Shown here piece by piece: positions 35,179-44,703 of a stretch of DNA of 64,000 nt. A program made the position numbers and the translations under genes. Under the pieces are notes generated by a model. The model did no database searches. It was not told where the DNA came from and was given only the letters and a program-made list of their open reading frames with translations. Each line of letters opens with the position of its first letter. Position 1 is the stretch's first letter. The stretch comes from Mycobacterium lentiflavum (lineage in GTDB: Bacteria > Actinomycetota > Actinomycetes > Mycobacteriales > Mycobacteriaceae), in NCBI RefSeq assembly GCF_022374895.2, contig NZ_CP092423.2:4464001-4528000 (forward strand), in the 5' to 3' direction.

Positions 35179-36937
35179 CGACCTCGTCCGGGTATTCGTC
35201 GTAGTACGGCACATAGCCCTCGTCGCGGCCGGCCAGCACGTAGAGCGGATCCGCCACGTCGGGCCCGTAGGCCTGCTCGCGCAACTCCACCTTGCGGCTC
35301 TTGAACGTCGTGGTGTGCTCGAGCGTCTTGACCACGCGGATGAACAGCGGCAGCGCGTAGGCCGGCAGCTGCCCGTACACCGCACTGGCCAGCGCCTTGC
35401 CGTCGAACTGCGCGCCCTCGCGCAACTGGACCGCGGCCATCCCGGCACGTCCCCCGGTGTTCGGCACTTCAACGCCGAACACGGTGCACTCCTCGACAGC
35501 CTGGTCCGACGCCATCGCCGCTTCGACCTGCGTGGTGGCGACGTTCTCGCCCTTCCACCGGAAGGTGTCGCCGAGCCGGTCGACGAACGCGGCGTGCCGC
35601 ATGCCCTGCGGGCTCATCACATCGCCGGAGTTGAAGTAACAGTCGCCGTCGCGGAAAGCGTTGCGCACCAACTTCTTTTCGCTCGACGCCTGGTCGGTGT
35701 AGCCGTCGAACGGCTGCAGCCGGTTGACCGGGCTGAGTAGTAGACCGGGTTGACCGGCCGCTACCTTGCGTACCCGGCCGTTCTCGTCGCGTAACGGGTC
35801 CCCGGTGTCGGGGTCGTATTCCACATACACCAGCGGCATCGGCGCGATGCCCGTGGAACCGGGCACGTTGAAGATGTTGATGAAGGCCGTGTTGCCCTCG
35901 CTGGACGCGTAGAACTCACATACCCGCGAGATGCCGAACCGTTGGGTGAAATCCTTCCAGATCTCCGGGCGCAAGCCGTTGCCGGCGATCAGGCGCACCT
36001 GGTGTTTGCGGTCGGTGTCCTTCGGCGGCTGGTTGAGCAGATAACGGCAGATCTCGCCGATGTAAATGAACGCAGTGGCCTGACTCTCGATCGCCTCGTC
36101 CCAGAACCGGGAGGCCGAGAACGACTTACCCAGCGCCAGCGTCGCCCCGGAGTTGATCGCCGACGACAGCGCCACCGTCAGCGCGTTGTTGTGGTACAGC
36201 GGCAGGCAGCTGTACAGGGTGTCGGAGCCCTTCAGCCGCAGCCCCAGTCCGCCGAACGCCGCCAGGGCCTTGAGCCAGCGCAGATGCGTCATCACGCTGG
36301 CCTTGGGGAACCCGGTGGTGCCCGACGTGAAGATGTAGAAGGCGGTGTCGCGGGCCTGCACGGCCCCCACCGAATCCGGGTTGGTGGCGGCCGCGCCGAC
36401 CGCGAAGCGCTCCAGGTCTTCGATCGTCAGCGTGTTGGCGGTGGCCGCGGAACCGGACTCGGCGACTGCGCTGACCAGGTCCGTCTCCGCGATCAGCACC
36501 TTGGCGTCGAGCAATCCAAGGCTGTGCGCGAGCACCTCACCACGCTGGTGGTGGTTGAGCATTCCGGCGACGGCCCCGCACTTGACCGTGGCCAGCATGG
36601 CCAGCACCGTGTTGGGCGAGTTGCGCAGCATGATCCCGACGACGTCGCCGTGGCCGACTCCGCGCGCGGCCAGCACCGCGGCATACCGGTTGGCAGCCGC
36701 GTTGGCCTCGCGGTAGGTCAGCTTCTGGTCACCGAAGCGCAGGAAGACCTTGTCGCCGTAGCGGGCGGCGCGGTCCTGGAACACGCTGCCGATCGACCGG
36801 TGCGAGCCCGGCTGGGCCAATAGCCCGGTCGCCGCGCCGCGAAGGATGACCCGCAGGTCGGCCAGGACGCCCGGTAGTCCCGACGCGATGTCGGCCAGGC
36901 CGATCCGTCTGCGTGCTCCCCCGGCGTGATCGGACAC
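35153..36937 (-). CDS. fadD6: Very-long-chain acyl-CoA synthetase FadD6
   Basis: This 594-residue adenylate-forming enzyme activates long fatty acids to CoA esters and resembles the eukaryotic FATP/VLACS type. The AMP/ATP motif is FYIFTSGTTGFPKASVMTH. Further motifs are SCLPLYHNNALTVA, EFYASSEGNTAFIN and the C-terminal FVDRLGDTFRWKGENVATTQ. The GTG start has GAGGGAG upstream. The stop lies inside the 58-bp repeat array. It corresponds to Rv1206. Confidence 0.95.
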   Translation of the reverse strand: MSDHAGGARRRIGLADIASGLPGVLADLRVILRGAATGLLAQPGSHRSIGSVFQDRAARYGDKVFLRFGDQKLTYREANAAANRYAAVLAARGVGHGDVVGIMLRNSPNTVLAMLATVKCGAVAGMLNHHQRGEVLAHSLGLLDAKVLIAETDLVSAVAESGSAATANTLTIEDLERFAVGAAATNPDSVGAVQARDTAFYIFTSGTTGFPKASVMTHLRWLKALAAFGGLGLRLKGSDTLYSCLPLYHNNALTVALSSAINSGATLALGKSFSASRFWDEAIESQATAFIYIGEICRYLLNQPPKDTDRKHQVRLIAGNGLRPEIWKDFTQRFGISRVCEFYASSEGNTAFINIFNVPGSTGIAPMPLVYVEYDPDTGDPLRDENGRVRKVAAGQPGLLLSPVNRLQPFDGYTDQASSEKKLVRNAFRDGDCYFNSGDVMSPQGMRHAAFVDRLGDTFRWKGENVATTQVEAAMASDQAVEECTVFGVEVPNTGGRAGMAAVQLREGAQFDGKALASAVYGQLPAYALPLFIRVVKTLEHTTTFKSRKVELREQAYGPDVADPLYVLAGRDEGYVPYYDEYPDEVAAGKRPQG

Positions 36938-36970
36938 GTGCTCCCTCGATTCCCCTTGACGCAGCCGACC

Positions 36971-37534
36971 TCAGACAGGGGCGCACGCCTCGATTGCGTC
37001 ATACACCTTATCGACCAGCACCAGCGTGTCCATCGCCACCTGCGCGATGTACCCGCGGTCAACCAAGTCGTTCAGCCAGACCAATAAGCCCTCGTAGTGT
37101 CCCCAGGTGTCCAGCAGCACCACGGGCTTGTCATGCATACCCAGCGAGCCCGTCGTCCACGCCTCGAACAGCTCGTCAAGCGTGCCGATTCCACCGGGCA
37201 GCGCGATGAAGGCGTCGGAACGTTCTTCCATGATCCGCTTCCGGTCGCGCATGTCGTCGGTGACGATCAGCTCGCTGGCGTTCTCGTCGGCAAGTTCGCG
37301 GCGCACCAACTGGCGCGGGATGATGCCGACCGTCTTGCCGCCGCGGGCGCGCGCCGCACTGGCCACCGCGCCCATCGCCGAAATGTCGCCGCCGCCCCAC
37401 ACCAGGGTCCAGCCGCGGTCGGCGATCGCTTCGCCGAGTTCGCTAGCCAAATCAAGCAATTCGGGATGTGTCGGGCCGGACGCGCAGTAGACGCAGACCG
37501 CCCATTCGGGTGCGGATTCGCCGTCGGGGCGCAT
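36971..37534 (-). CDS. LOG-family cytokinin riboside 5'-monophosphate phosphoribohydrolase (Rv1205-like)
   Basis: This 187-residue Rossmann-like protein of the LOG family has WTLVWGGGDISAMGAVASAA for nucleotide binding and the signature ALPGGIGTLDELFEAW. Start ATG 37534 gives the length of Rv1205; the longer open frame runs over the divergent gene. In M. tuberculosis, Rv1205 has been reported to act in cytokinin formation, whose breakdown releases aldehydes when proteasome turnover fails. It lies just after fadD6 on the reverse strand. Confidence 0.92.
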   Translation of the reverse strand: MRPDGESAPEWAVCVYCASGPTHPELLDLASELGEAIADRGWTLVWGGGDISAMGAVASAARARGGKTVGIIPRQLVRRELADENASELIVTDDMRDRKRIMEERSDAFIALPGGIGTLDELFEAWTTGSLGMHDKPVVLLDTWGHYEGLLVWLNDLVDRGYIAQVAMDTLVLVDKVYDAIEACAPV

Positions 37535-37633
37535 ACCCGCCAAGGTAGACCAAAGCCCTTCGAACCGTGCACATATGGGGCTTTCGCGCCAGCTAGTCAC
37601 CGGCGGGACACCGCGCCGCAATAAAATTCGGCG

Positions 37634-39805
37634 ATGCCGATTCGATGGAACGTCCCACAGCACGCGTCCACGTTGGAACGACTAAATTCCGCTCTGGGTG
37701 ACGGGTCGCGGCGCGGTGCGGTGGTGCTCGGTCCCGACGGTGTCGGCAAGTCGACCTTGGCGCGGTTGGCCGCCGAGAACTTCGCCGGCGGCAACCCGAG
37801 CACTTTCATCCGCTGGGTCACGGGCACCCCGACCGAGCGCGTCGTCCCGTTCGGCGCCTTCAGCCATATCGTGGACTTCTCCAGTTTCGGGGCCGACATC
37901 GGGAAGCCGGCCGCGTTGCTGCGGGCGGCCCGGGCATCGTTGAGCGGCGACACGCAGGGCGATCTGCTGCTGATCGTCGACGACGCTCACAATCTGGACA
38001 TCCTGTCGGCCACCCTCGTGTACCAGCTGGCGCTGGCCGGCACCGCCCGGATGGTCGTCACCGCCCGCGCGGACGCCGCACCGGAGGCGATCGCCGCGCT
38101 GTGGACCGACGACCTGCTGGAGCGCATCGACGTCGACCCGCCCGGCGAGGCCACCAGCACGGCCGAGGTCGACACCTTCATCGCCGAGCTGCCCGCGGCC
38201 GCGCGGACGGTGCTCGACTATCTCGCCGTCGAGGAGCCGCTGTCGCTGGCCGATCTCACCGCGCTGGCCGGCGACGGCGCGGTCAGCGAAGCGCAGGAGT
38301 GGGGCGCGGCCGAAACCCGAGTGCGCGACGGGCACGCCGTGGCGGCATCTCCTGGCCGCGGAGGAGATCCGGTCGTCTACACCGCCCACCCGCTGTTCTC
38401 CGAGCGGGCGCGGGCCGCGCTGGGCGCCGACGGTGCCCGGCGGCGGCGCACCCAGTTGGTCGAGCTGCAGTCCCGGGATCCGTCGGATCACCTCAGCGAC
38501 CGGCTGCGGCTGGCGTCCCTGGCGCTGGACAGCGATGCCCCGCAGCCGGTGGCCGAGGTCATCGACGCCGCACAGCAGGCGCTGCGGCTGGGTGATCTGA
38601 CGCTGGGCGAGCGATTCGCCCGCTCCGCGCTGGCGCGCTGCCCGGACGGCCAGGCACTGGCCGCGCTCCTGCCGCTGGCGAATTCGCTGGCGTTTCAGGG
38701 CCGGGGCCGAGAGGCAGAGGAGCTGCTGGCCGCCGTCGACTCCGCCACATTGTCCGAAGAAGAACTGATGGCCTGGACCCTGCTTCGGGCGGCCAACCAG
38801 TTCTTCATGCTCAGCGAGCCGGAGCGGGCCACCGCGTTCCTGCTGACCATCCGCAATCGGGTCGACGACGTCGCTGGACGCCTCACCCTCGACGCGCTCA
38901 GCGCCACCTTCGCGATGAATGCGGGCAACCTCGAGGGTGCCGTCCAGATCGCGCACCGGGTGCTGGACTCACCGGCCGCCGACGACCAGGCGGTGGCCTG
39001 GGCCGCCAGCGCGGCCACGCTGTGTTCGGCGCGCCAAGGCCGGTTCGCCGACGTCGAACCGCTGGCACAGCGGGCGCGCAACGCCGAGCACCCCGGGCTG
39101 CTGCGGTTCACGGTCGGCCTGGGCGAGACGACAACCCTGCTGATGGCGGGCCGGGTCGAAACGGCGACCGAACTGGCGCAGCAATTCACCGATTTCGCCG
39201 AATTGCAGCAGCCCGGCCGGGCGATCGGCGAGGTGCTGCTCGCGCACATGCTGATCGCCGCCGGCCGGTTCGCCGAAGCCGCCGCGCTGTTGGGCCCGGC
39301 GGCCGCGGCCCTGGAACGCACCGGCTACTCCTGGGGGCCGCTGTCGCTGATGCTGCTGGCCACGGCGCTGGCCCAGCAGGGCGACATCGCGGCCGCAGCA
39401 AAAGCCATGAGCAGAGCGGAATCTCGGCATGGCACCAAGTCGGCTCTGTTCAGCCCCGAGCTGGGCGTGGCCCGGGCCTGGCGGCTGGCCGCCGCGCGCG
39501 ACTCGCACGGCGCGATCTCAGCCGCCCGCGACGCGGCCCGGATGGCCGAACGGCGCGGGCAGTCGGCGGTGGCGCTTCGGGTCTGGCACGAGGCCGTCCG
39601 CCTTGGCGACATCCGCGCGGTGGATCCGCTGGCCCGGCTGTGCGACGAGGTCGACTGCGTGGCGGCACGGCTCGCGCTGGCTCATGCCAAGGCGCTGGCG
39701 ACCAACGACGCGGACGCGCTGCGCGCGGTGGCCGAGGAGCTGACGGCGGTCGGTCTGCACGCGGCGGCCGCCGACGCGGCCGCGCAGGCCCAGCAGCGCG
39801 CTTAG
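37634..39805 (+). CDS. Large P-loop ATPase, possibly regulatory (Rv1204c-like)
   Basis: This 723-residue cytoplasmic protein has an AAA/STAND-like nucleotide-binding domain: Walker A VLGPDGVGKSTLAR at about residues 30-45 and Walker B LLLIVDDAHNLD near 115. Long Ala/Leu-rich helical repeats resembling TPRs follow. No LuxR-type DNA-binding domain is seen at the C-terminus, unlike typical MalT-type regulators. It is divergent from the LOG gene by 99 bases, and its stop overlaps that of dapE. The function is unknown. Confidence 0.85.
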   Translation: MPIRWNVPQHASTLERLNSALGDGSRRGAVVLGPDGVGKSTLARLAAENFAGGNPSTFIRWVTGTPTERVVPFGAFSHIVDFSSFGADIGKPAALLRAARASLSGDTQGDLLLIVDDAHNLDILSATLVYQLALAGTARMVVTARADAAPEAIAALWTDDLLERIDVDPPGEATSTAEVDTFIAELPAAARTVLDYLAVEEPLSLADLTALAGDGAVSEAQEWGAAETRVRDGHAVAASPGRGGDPVVYTAHPLFSERARAALGADGARRRRTQLVELQSRDPSDHLSDRLRLASLALDSDAPQPVAEVIDAAQQALRLGDLTLGERFARSALARCPDGQALAALLPLANSLAFQGRGREAEELLAAVDSATLSEEELMAWTLLRAANQFFMLSEPERATAFLLTIRNRVDDVAGRLTLDALSATFAMNAGNLEGAVQIAHRVLDSPAADDQAVAWAASAATLCSARQGRFADVEPLAQRARNAEHPGLLRFTVGLGETTTLLMAGRVETATELAQQFTDFAELQQPGRAIGEVLLAHMLIAAGRFAEAAALLGPAAAALERTGYSWGPLSLMLLATALAQQGDIAAAAKAMSRAESRHGTKSALFSPELGVARAWRLAAARDSHGAISAARDAARMAERRGQSAVALRVWHEAVRLGDIRAVDPLARLCDEVDCVAARLALAHAKALATNDADALRAVAEELTAVGLHAAAADAAAQAQQRA

Positions 39806-40878
39806 CCGCCCAGGTAGCCCCGGAGCATGTCCACAGCGGCGGTGATCGCGGCGACGGCTACCCGCTCGTCGCGGGTGTGCGCCAGATTGGGGTCGCCGGG
39901 CCCGAAGTTGACCGCCGGGATGCCCAGCGCGGCGAATCGGGACACGTCCGTCCAGCCGTACTTGGCGCGCACCTGTCCACCGGCGGCCTCGACGAGCGCC
40001 TGGGCGGCCGGCTGCGACAAGCCGGGTAGCGCTCCCGCCGCTCCGTCGGTCTGTTCGATCCGCACGTCGATCCCGTCCAGCACGTCGTGCACGTGTTGCA
40101 GCGCCTCGGTGAGCGACCGGTCGGGGGCGAAGCGGTAATTGACCGTGACCGAGGCGGCGTCGGGAACGACGTTGCCGGCTACGCCGCCGTCCACCCGCAC
40201 CGCCGAGAGGCCTTCGCGGTATTGGCAACCGTCGATGTCGACGGTCCGAGCCTGGTAGGCGGCCAACCGGTCCAGCACTGTACCCAGTTTGTGAATTGCG
40301 TTGTCGCCCAACCACGACCGCGCCGAGTGAGCGCGGGTTCCGGTGGCGCTGACCACAACTCGCAGCGTGCCCTGGCAGCCGGCCTCGATGTAGCCGCCGG
40401 TGGGCTCGCCCAGGATCGCGACGTCGGCGGCCAGCCAGTCCCGCAGCTCGCGCTCGATGCGGCCCAAACCGTTTGCGGCCGCGTCGATTTCCTCGCAGTC
40501 GTAGAGCACCAGCGTCAGATCGTGTGCCGGTTCGGCCACCGTGGCGGCCAGATGCAGAAAGACGGCGTCGCCGGATTTCATGTCCGAGGTGCCGCAGCCG
40601 TACAGCACGCCGCCCTCCGCGCCAATGCAGCGACGGCTGGGCAGGTTCTCGGCGACCGGGACCGTGTCGAGATGGCCGGCCAGCAGCACCCGCGACGGCA
40701 GGTTTCGCTGGGTGCGCGCCAGCACCGCGTTGCCGTTGCGGACGATCTCGAAGCCGGCGGTCTGCGCACGCAGCGCGGCCTCGACCTCGTCGGCGATGCG
40801 TGCTTCGTCTCGCGACTCGCTGGGGATGTCGACCAGCGCCGCGGTCAACTCGATCGGATCGGAATGCAAGTCCAGCAC
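39802..40878 (-). CDS. dapE: Succinyl-diaminopimelate desuccinylase
   Basis: This M20-family zinc hydrolase cleaves N-succinyl-LL-DAP in the lysine/meso-diaminopimelate pathway. It has 358 residues with LLAGHLDTVP (metal ligands His and the nearby Asp), GCGTSDMKSGDA, DCEEIDAAANG with the general-base Glu, and NFGPGDPNLAHTRDE near the C-terminus. The start is GTG 40878. It is divergent from dapD, which encodes an earlier pathway step, across 47 bases. It corresponds to Rv1202. Confidence 0.96.
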   Translation of the reverse strand: MLDLHSDPIELTAALVDIPSESRDEARIADEVEAALRAQTAGFEIVRNGNAVLARTQRNLPSRVLLAGHLDTVPVAENLPSRRCIGAEGGVLYGCGTSDMKSGDAVFLHLAATVAEPAHDLTLVLYDCEEIDAAANGLGRIERELRDWLAADVAILGEPTGGYIEAGCQGTLRVVVSATGTRAHSARSWLGDNAIHKLGTVLDRLAAYQARTVDIDGCQYREGLSAVRVDGGVAGNVVPDAASVTVNYRFAPDRSLTEALQHVHDVLDGIDVRIEQTDGAAGALPGLSQPAAQALVEAAGGQVRAKYGWTDVSRFAALGIPAVNFGPGDPNLAHTRDERVAVAAITAAVDMLRGYLGG

Positions 40879-40925
40879 GCAACCAGGCTATCCGTCTGCT
40901 CGGCGCGGCAAGTAACCTGACCGCC

Positions 40926-41870
40926 GTGACTGGAGCTGCAGGTATCGGGTTGGCGACACTGGCCTCCGATGGATCGATCCTCGACACGTGGTTTCCCGCA
41001 CCGGAACTGACGGAGTCGGACACCGGCGGCACGTCGCGCCTGGCGCTGTCCGATGTTCCGCCGGAGCTGGCTGCACTGGTCGGACGCGACGACGACCGCC
41101 ACACCGAAACCGTGGCCGTGCGCACGGTCATCGGCTCACTCGACGATGTGGCCGCCGACGCCTACGACGCCTACCTACGGCTGCATCTGCTGTCTCACCG
41201 CCTGGTCGCGCCGCATGGGCTGAACGCCGGCGGCTTGTTCGGGGTATTGACCAACGTGGTGTGGACCAACCACGGACCCTGTGCGATCGAGGGTTTCGAG
41301 TCGGTCCGCGCGCGGCTGCGCCGCAAGGGACAGGTGACCGTGTACGGCGTTGACAAGTTCCCGCGGATGGTCGACTACGTGCTGCCCACTGGGGTCCGCA
41401 TCGCCGACGCCGATCGGGTGCGCCTGGGCGCGCACCTCGCGTCCGGCACCACCGTGATGCACGAAGGTTTCGTCAACTACAACGCCGGCACGCTGGGCAC
41501 GTCGATGGTCGAAGGCCGCATCTCGGCCGGCGTGGTGGTGGGCGACGGCTCCGACATCGGCGGCGGCGCGTCGATCATGGGCACCCTGTCCGGCGGTGGA
41601 ACCGAAGTCATTTCGATCGGCAAGAGGTGTCTGCTCGGCGCCAACGCGGGCCTGGGCATCTCACTGGGCGACGACTGCGTCGTCGAAGCCGGCCTGTATG
41701 TCACAGCCGGCACCAAAGTCATTACACCCGAAGGCAAAACGATGAAGGCACTCGAGCTGTCCGGCGGCAACAATCTGTTGTTCCGCCGCAATTCGGTCAG
41801 CGGTGCCGTGGAAGTGGTGGCCCGCGGCGGTCAGGGCGTTGCGCTCAACGAGGACCTGCACGCCAATTGA
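40926..41870 (+). CDS. dapD: Tetrahydrodipicolinate N-succinyltransferase
   Basis: This enzyme succinylates tetrahydrodipicolinate in diaminopimelate synthesis. It has 314 residues. An N-terminal domain is followed by a left-handed beta-helix of hexapeptide repeats (VRLGAHLASGTTVMHEGFVN, GRISAGVVVGDGSDIGGGAS), then the C-terminal LSGGNNLLFRRNSVSGAVE. The start is GTG 40926. It is divergent from dapE and convergent with the MHS transporter with one base between the stops. It corresponds to Rv1201c. Confidence 0.96.
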   Translation: MTGAAGIGLATLASDGSILDTWFPAPELTESDTGGTSRLALSDVPPELAALVGRDDDRHTETVAVRTVIGSLDDVAADAYDAYLRLHLLSHRLVAPHGLNAGGLFGVLTNVVWTNHGPCAIEGFESVRARLRRKGQVTVYGVDKFPRMVDYVLPTGVRIADADRVRLGAHLASGTTVMHEGFVNYNAGTLGTSMVEGRISAGVVVGDGSDIGGGASIMGTLSGGGTEVISIGKRCLLGANAGLGISLGDDCVVEAGLYVTAGTKVITPEGKTMKALELSGGNNLLFRRNSVSGAVEVVARGGQGVALNEDLHAN

Positions 41871-41871
41871 G

Positions 41872-43194
41872 CTACAGCGACGTCCCGCGGGTTTCCGGCA
41901 GCAGATAAGTCGAGACCAGGCTGGTCAACGCGAGAGTAGCCAGCATGACCCCGATCGACCAGCTGCCGTAGGTTGCCAGCAGCGTCCCGGCGATCAGCGG
42001 CGGCAGCGCCCCACCGAAGACGCCGGCCAGATTGATCGCCAGTGCCGAGCCGCTGTAGCGGTAGCGGGTGGCGAAGAGTTCGGGGAGAAAGGCTCCGATG
42101 GGTCCGCTGCCGATCCCGGAGATCGCGAAGATGCCGACTATCGCAACCGCGTACAACGCCTTGTTGCCGGTGTCGATCAGGGGGATCACCAGGAACGCCC
42201 ACGGCACACAGGCCGCCCAGCCCGCCAACATGATGCGGCGCCGGCCGAATCGATCGCTCAGAATGGCCGACGCGATCACCGACGCGATGCTCACCAGACC
42301 GCTCAGCACGCCGACCGACCAGATGAAGCCGCGCGTATAGCCCAGGTGTGTGTGCGCATACATCGTGAAATATGTGTTGCCCATGTAGCAGAACGCCATC
42401 GTGCACAGCACACTGCCGGCGGCCAACAGGATCTCGCGGCCCTGCAGGCGAAACACCTCGGCCAGCGGCGCTTTCGGCACCAGATCGCGTGACTTCTCCT
42501 CGGCGAACACCGGAGTCTCGTCGATGTTGAGCCGCACGTACAACGCCAGTGCGATCAGCACCGAGCTGAGCAGGAACGGGATCCGCCATCCCCACTGCAG
42601 GAACTCGGGGCTGTATTCGCCGATCGTGACGTTCACGCCGAGGAAGGTCAGGCTGCTCAGCACTCCGGCGACACCGCCGCCCAGCAGGGTGAACATGCCG
42701 TATAGACCACGTCGGCCGCCCGGGGCGTATTCGGCGCTCAGCAACGCCGACCCGGCCCATTCGCCGCCCACCGCAAACCCCTGCAGCAACCGCAGCCCCA
42801 TCAGGATCAGCGGCGCCGCCATCCCGATGGACGCGGTGCTGGGAACCAGGCCGACGCTGACGGTGGCCACGGCCATGATCAGCAACGTGGAGACCAGCGT
42901 CTTCTTGCGGCCCAGCCGGTCGCCGAAGTACCCGAAGACGGCCGCGCCGACGGGCCGCGACAAAAATGCCGTGGCGAACGTTCCCATCGAGGCGATCATC
43001 GCCACGCCGGGTGTGAGGTTCGGAAAGAACACGGCGGGAAACACCAGTGCCGCCGCGGTGCCATAGATCAGGAAGTCGTAGAACTCGATTGCCGAGCCGA
43101 CCAGACACGAGATCGCGACCCGCGCCATCGGGGTGGCGGGCGATTGGTCCGCGATCGTCGTCGCAGCACCCGCCGGGCGGATCGAGTCACCCAT
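41872..43194 (-). CDS. MHS-family (major facilitator) transporter (Rv1200-like)
   Basis: This 440-residue transporter with about twelve transmembrane segments belongs to the metabolite:H+ symporter (MHS) subgroup. Signatures are GSAIEFYDFLIYGTAAALVF, the loop motif FGYFGDRLGRKKTL, LLQGFAVGGEWAG and SDRFGRRRIML. The family typically carries dicarboxylates, citrate, shikimate or betaine-type solutes; the substrate here is unknown. It corresponds to Rv1200 and lies 48 bases after fadD36. Confidence 0.93.
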   Translation of the reverse strand: MGDSIRPAGAATTIADQSPATPMARVAISCLVGSAIEFYDFLIYGTAAALVFPAVFFPNLTPGVAMIASMGTFATAFLSRPVGAAVFGYFGDRLGRKKTLVSTLLIMAVATVSVGLVPSTASIGMAAPLILMGLRLLQGFAVGGEWAGSALLSAEYAPGGRRGLYGMFTLLGGGVAGVLSSLTFLGVNVTIGEYSPEFLQWGWRIPFLLSSVLIALALYVRLNIDETPVFAEEKSRDLVPKAPLAEVFRLQGREILLAAGSVLCTMAFCYMGNTYFTMYAHTHLGYTRGFIWSVGVLSGLVSIASVIASAILSDRFGRRRIMLAGWAACVPWAFLVIPLIDTGNKALYAVAIVGIFAISGIGSGPIGAFLPELFATRYRYSGSALAINLAGVFGGALPPLIAGTLLATYGSWSIGVMLATLALTSLVSTYLLPETRGTSL

Positions 43195-43242
43195 GGCACA
43201 TCCTTACCTGTCCCTGTGTTTGCCTGCATACCAGAAACGGCG

Positions 43243-44667
43243 CTACGTCTCCTCGGACAGCAACTGCTTCTTGACGACCTTGCCCATCGCGTTGCGCGGC
43301 AACGCGTCCACGAACCGCACCTCGCGCGGCCGTTTGTGTATCGAAAGGTCCTGAGCGACATAGTTAATCAGCTCATCGGTGTTGAGATCGGAAGCGCCGA
43401 CCACGAATGCGACGATGCGCTGGCCCAGGTCGTCGTCGGGCATTCCGACAACGGCCGCTTCCTGCACGCCAGGATGCCCCAACAGCGAGGTCTCGATTTC
43501 ACCTGCGCCAATGCGATATCCGCCCGATTTGATCAGGTCAACCGATTCGCGGCCGACGATGCGGTGCATTCCCTCGCCGTCGATGACCGCGACATCGCCG
43601 GTCTGGTACCAACCGTCGGCATCGAAAACCTCCGCGGTGGCCTCCGGCCGATTCAGGTATCCGTCGAACAGGGTTGGGCCCCGAACCGCAAGCTTGCCAA
43701 CGGTTTCCCCGTCATGCGCAACTGGGTCGCCTTCGTCGTCGAGCAGCCTGGTCTCGACGCCACTCAGCGGCAGGCCGACCCAGCCCGGGCGGCGCTCGCC
43801 GTCAGCCCGCGTGGACACCGTGATCAACGACTCCGAGGCGCCGTAGCGTTCGATGGGCCGATGCCCGGTCAGCTGTTCCAGCCGGTCGAACACCGGTACC
43901 GGAAGCGCAGCGCTGCCGGACACCAGCAGCCGTGCCGAACGCAATGTCTCGGCCGCCGCCTGATCGGCCGCCACCCGCGACCACACCGTCGGCACCGCGA
44001 AGTACAGGGTGCCACCGGACTCCGTGTGGGCCTTCGCATAGCCGGCCGGCGTCGGTTTTCCGGTGTGTACGAAGCGATTTCCGATCCGCAGCGACCCCAG
44101 CAGGCCCAGCACCAAGCCGTGGATGTGAAACAGCGGCAAGCCGTGCACCAGTACATCGTCGGGAGTCCACTGCCAAGCCTGGGCCAGCGCATCCAGGTCG
44201 GCGGCGATCGCGCGGCGGCTCACCACGACGCCCTTGGGCGCCCCCGTGGTGCCGGAGGTGTAGATGACCAACGCGGTGGCCTCGGGCGCCGGCTCGGGAT
44301 AGCGATGCCAGGAGCGCGCGTGCAGTCGTACCGGGATGTGCGGCAGCCCTTCGGGCTCGTCAGGCTCAGGTCCCAACCAGGCCTGCGCACCGGAGTCGGT
44401 CAGCATGTGCTTGCGTTCGGCCGCGCCGACATCCGAGGGCACCGGCACGAACGGGACGCCGGCGATCAGGCAGCCGGTGACCGCCAGCACGGTCGACACG
44501 CTCGGGGTGGCCAGGACCGCGACCCGGTCCGCCCCGGCGACGCGTTCGGCCACCGACGTGGCACCGCCGACCAGGTCGCTGCGACTCAATACGGTGCCGT
44601 CGATCGTGACCGCGTCGGGGATGTCGGTGGCGGTCACGGCAGCGTGATTCAGCGATGCGAGCAGCAC
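43243..44667 (-). CDS. fadD36: Acyl-CoA synthetase FadD36
   Basis: This 474-residue adenylate-forming enzyme is of the short, malonyl-CoA-synthetase-like class. Motifs are VIYTSGTTGAPKGVVVSRRA, GLPLFHIHGLVLGLLG, RYGASESL, GWYQTGDVAVIDGEGMH and the catalytic Lys region PRNAMGKVVKKQLL. It corresponds to Rv1193. It lies next to the catabolic island but on the flanking syntenic side, so it may or may not serve it. Confidence 0.94.
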   Translation of the reverse strand: MLLASLNHAAVTATDIPDAVTIDGTVLSRSDLVGGATSVAERVAGADRVAVLATPSVSTVLAVTGCLIAGVPFVPVPSDVGAAERKHMLTDSGAQAWLGPEPDEPEGLPHIPVRLHARSWHRYPEPAPEATALVIYTSGTTGAPKGVVVSRRAIAADLDALAQAWQWTPDDVLVHGLPLFHIHGLVLGLLGSLRIGNRFVHTGKPTPAGYAKAHTESGGTLYFAVPTVWSRVAADQAAAETLRSARLLVSGSAALPVPVFDRLEQLTGHRPIERYGASESLITVSTRADGERRPGWVGLPLSGVETRLLDDEGDPVAHDGETVGKLAVRGPTLFDGYLNRPEATAEVFDADGWYQTGDVAVIDGEGMHRIVGRESVDLIKSGGYRIGAGEIETSLLGHPGVQEAAVVGMPDDDLGQRIVAFVVGASDLNTDELINYVAQDLSIHKRPREVRFVDALPRNAMGKVVKKQLLSEET

Positions 44668-44703
44668 CTCAGCAGGCTACCGAGACTTGTCGGCTAGGCG
44701 CCG

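Noticed and set aside
41831..43108. 425-codon frame overlapping the MHS transporter in another frame
   Set aside because: The overlapping frame is Arg/Gly/His-rich, while the other frame has clear MHS transporter motifs.
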